A stretch of DNA of 64,000 nt, taken from positions 10,146,047 through 10,210,046 of the forward strand of contig OZ024788.1 in NCBI GenBank assembly GCA_964017065.1, written 5' to 3'. This DNA comes from Haliclona indistincta. Its lineage: Eukaryota > Porifera > Demospongiae > Haplosclerida > Chalinidae. The translations under genes were made by a program, and so were the position numbers. The notes below the pieces were generated by a model that was given only the letters and a program-made list of their open reading frames with translations, was not told the origin of the DNA and ran no database searches. Below are positions 63,601 to 64,000 of this stretch, in pieces. Numbering within the stretch: the first letter of the stretch is position 1; each line of letters starts with the position of its first letter.

Positions 63601-64000
63601 TGACTTGATTGAAACTTAAAACGTGATGGGTAAAGTTTCAAGCTCTGCATGCTGCTTTATATAGCAGTTGCATTGTGTGCCTCAGCAGTTTGACAACATG
63701 CACGTGTTATCCAACACAACTGTGTTAGTTCCTTCTTTATGCAACAAACTGTCTACATGCTACATACCATGATGATAACTAAGTGACTTATCTTCCTCGA
63801 ACAAGGTCTGATTGCAAGTTCATTCTTCGTACTTACTAGCAAAGAGTAGGCACCCACTTGCTGTAATACTTGTTTCTTGCAAGAAATATATTATGTATAA
63901 TTTGACACTACACAGCCACACACACAACAGTTAGCATGCTCTGCTTTTGTACAATACAAACTTTTACAATCTGTGATCAGTTATCACAATGGAAACTGCC

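Overview
The window looks like nuclear DNA of an early-branching animal, most probably a demosponge. This is inferred from short introns (often 50-100 bp), AT-rich spacers, many small foldback transposons, and animal housekeeping genes next to expanded secreted cysteine-rich and fibrinogen-like families. No species can be named from sequence alone. Multi-exon models below were assembled by eye from GT-AG junctions and reading phase, and were checked for an open frame.

Layout. 156-4056 (+): 3' part of an unrecognised coiled-coil, charged protein. 4499-5917 (-): intronless core-2/I-branching glycosyltransferase, head-to-head with PFDN5 (5991-8764, +), whose last intron is a ~0.5 kb CT tract with a GC-AG boundary. 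9312-14245 (+): a tandem family of small secreted proteins made of six-cysteine modules, with two apparently intact genes, one decayed copy and one leader fragment. 14580-20533 (+): three tandem paralogues that combine an N-terminal zinc-binding region (RING and/or TRAF-type finger), a membrane helix, a coiled coil and a C-terminal hydrophobic helix. 20657-21996 (-): SOD2. 22486-29618 (-): R3HDM1-like RNA-binding protein in 13 coding exons, probably with 5' UTR exons up to ~31 kb. 31554-45852 (+): first ~250 residues of WDR19/IFT144, ending early. Its 10.9 kb fourth intron holds two head-to-head EF-hand genes (one with a 1-base frameshift), a PHD/pogo-like gene, two LINE fragments and several foldback elements.

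46821-63600 (-): tandem array of intronless secreted fibrinogen-related proteins. There are four apparently intact genes, two pseudogenes and two collapsed relics, arranged as about four duplicated two-gene units. Two MITEs sit inside single units, and sister units preserve the empty sites, so target duplications can be read directly.

The most unusual content is the paired expansion at 9.3-20.5 kb (secreted six-cysteine proteins beside membrane-tethered RING/TRAF-finger proteins, with a fragment of one family lodged in the other) and the 17 kb fibrinogen-related array. A role in recognition, immunity or matrix is plausible for both, but it is inference only.
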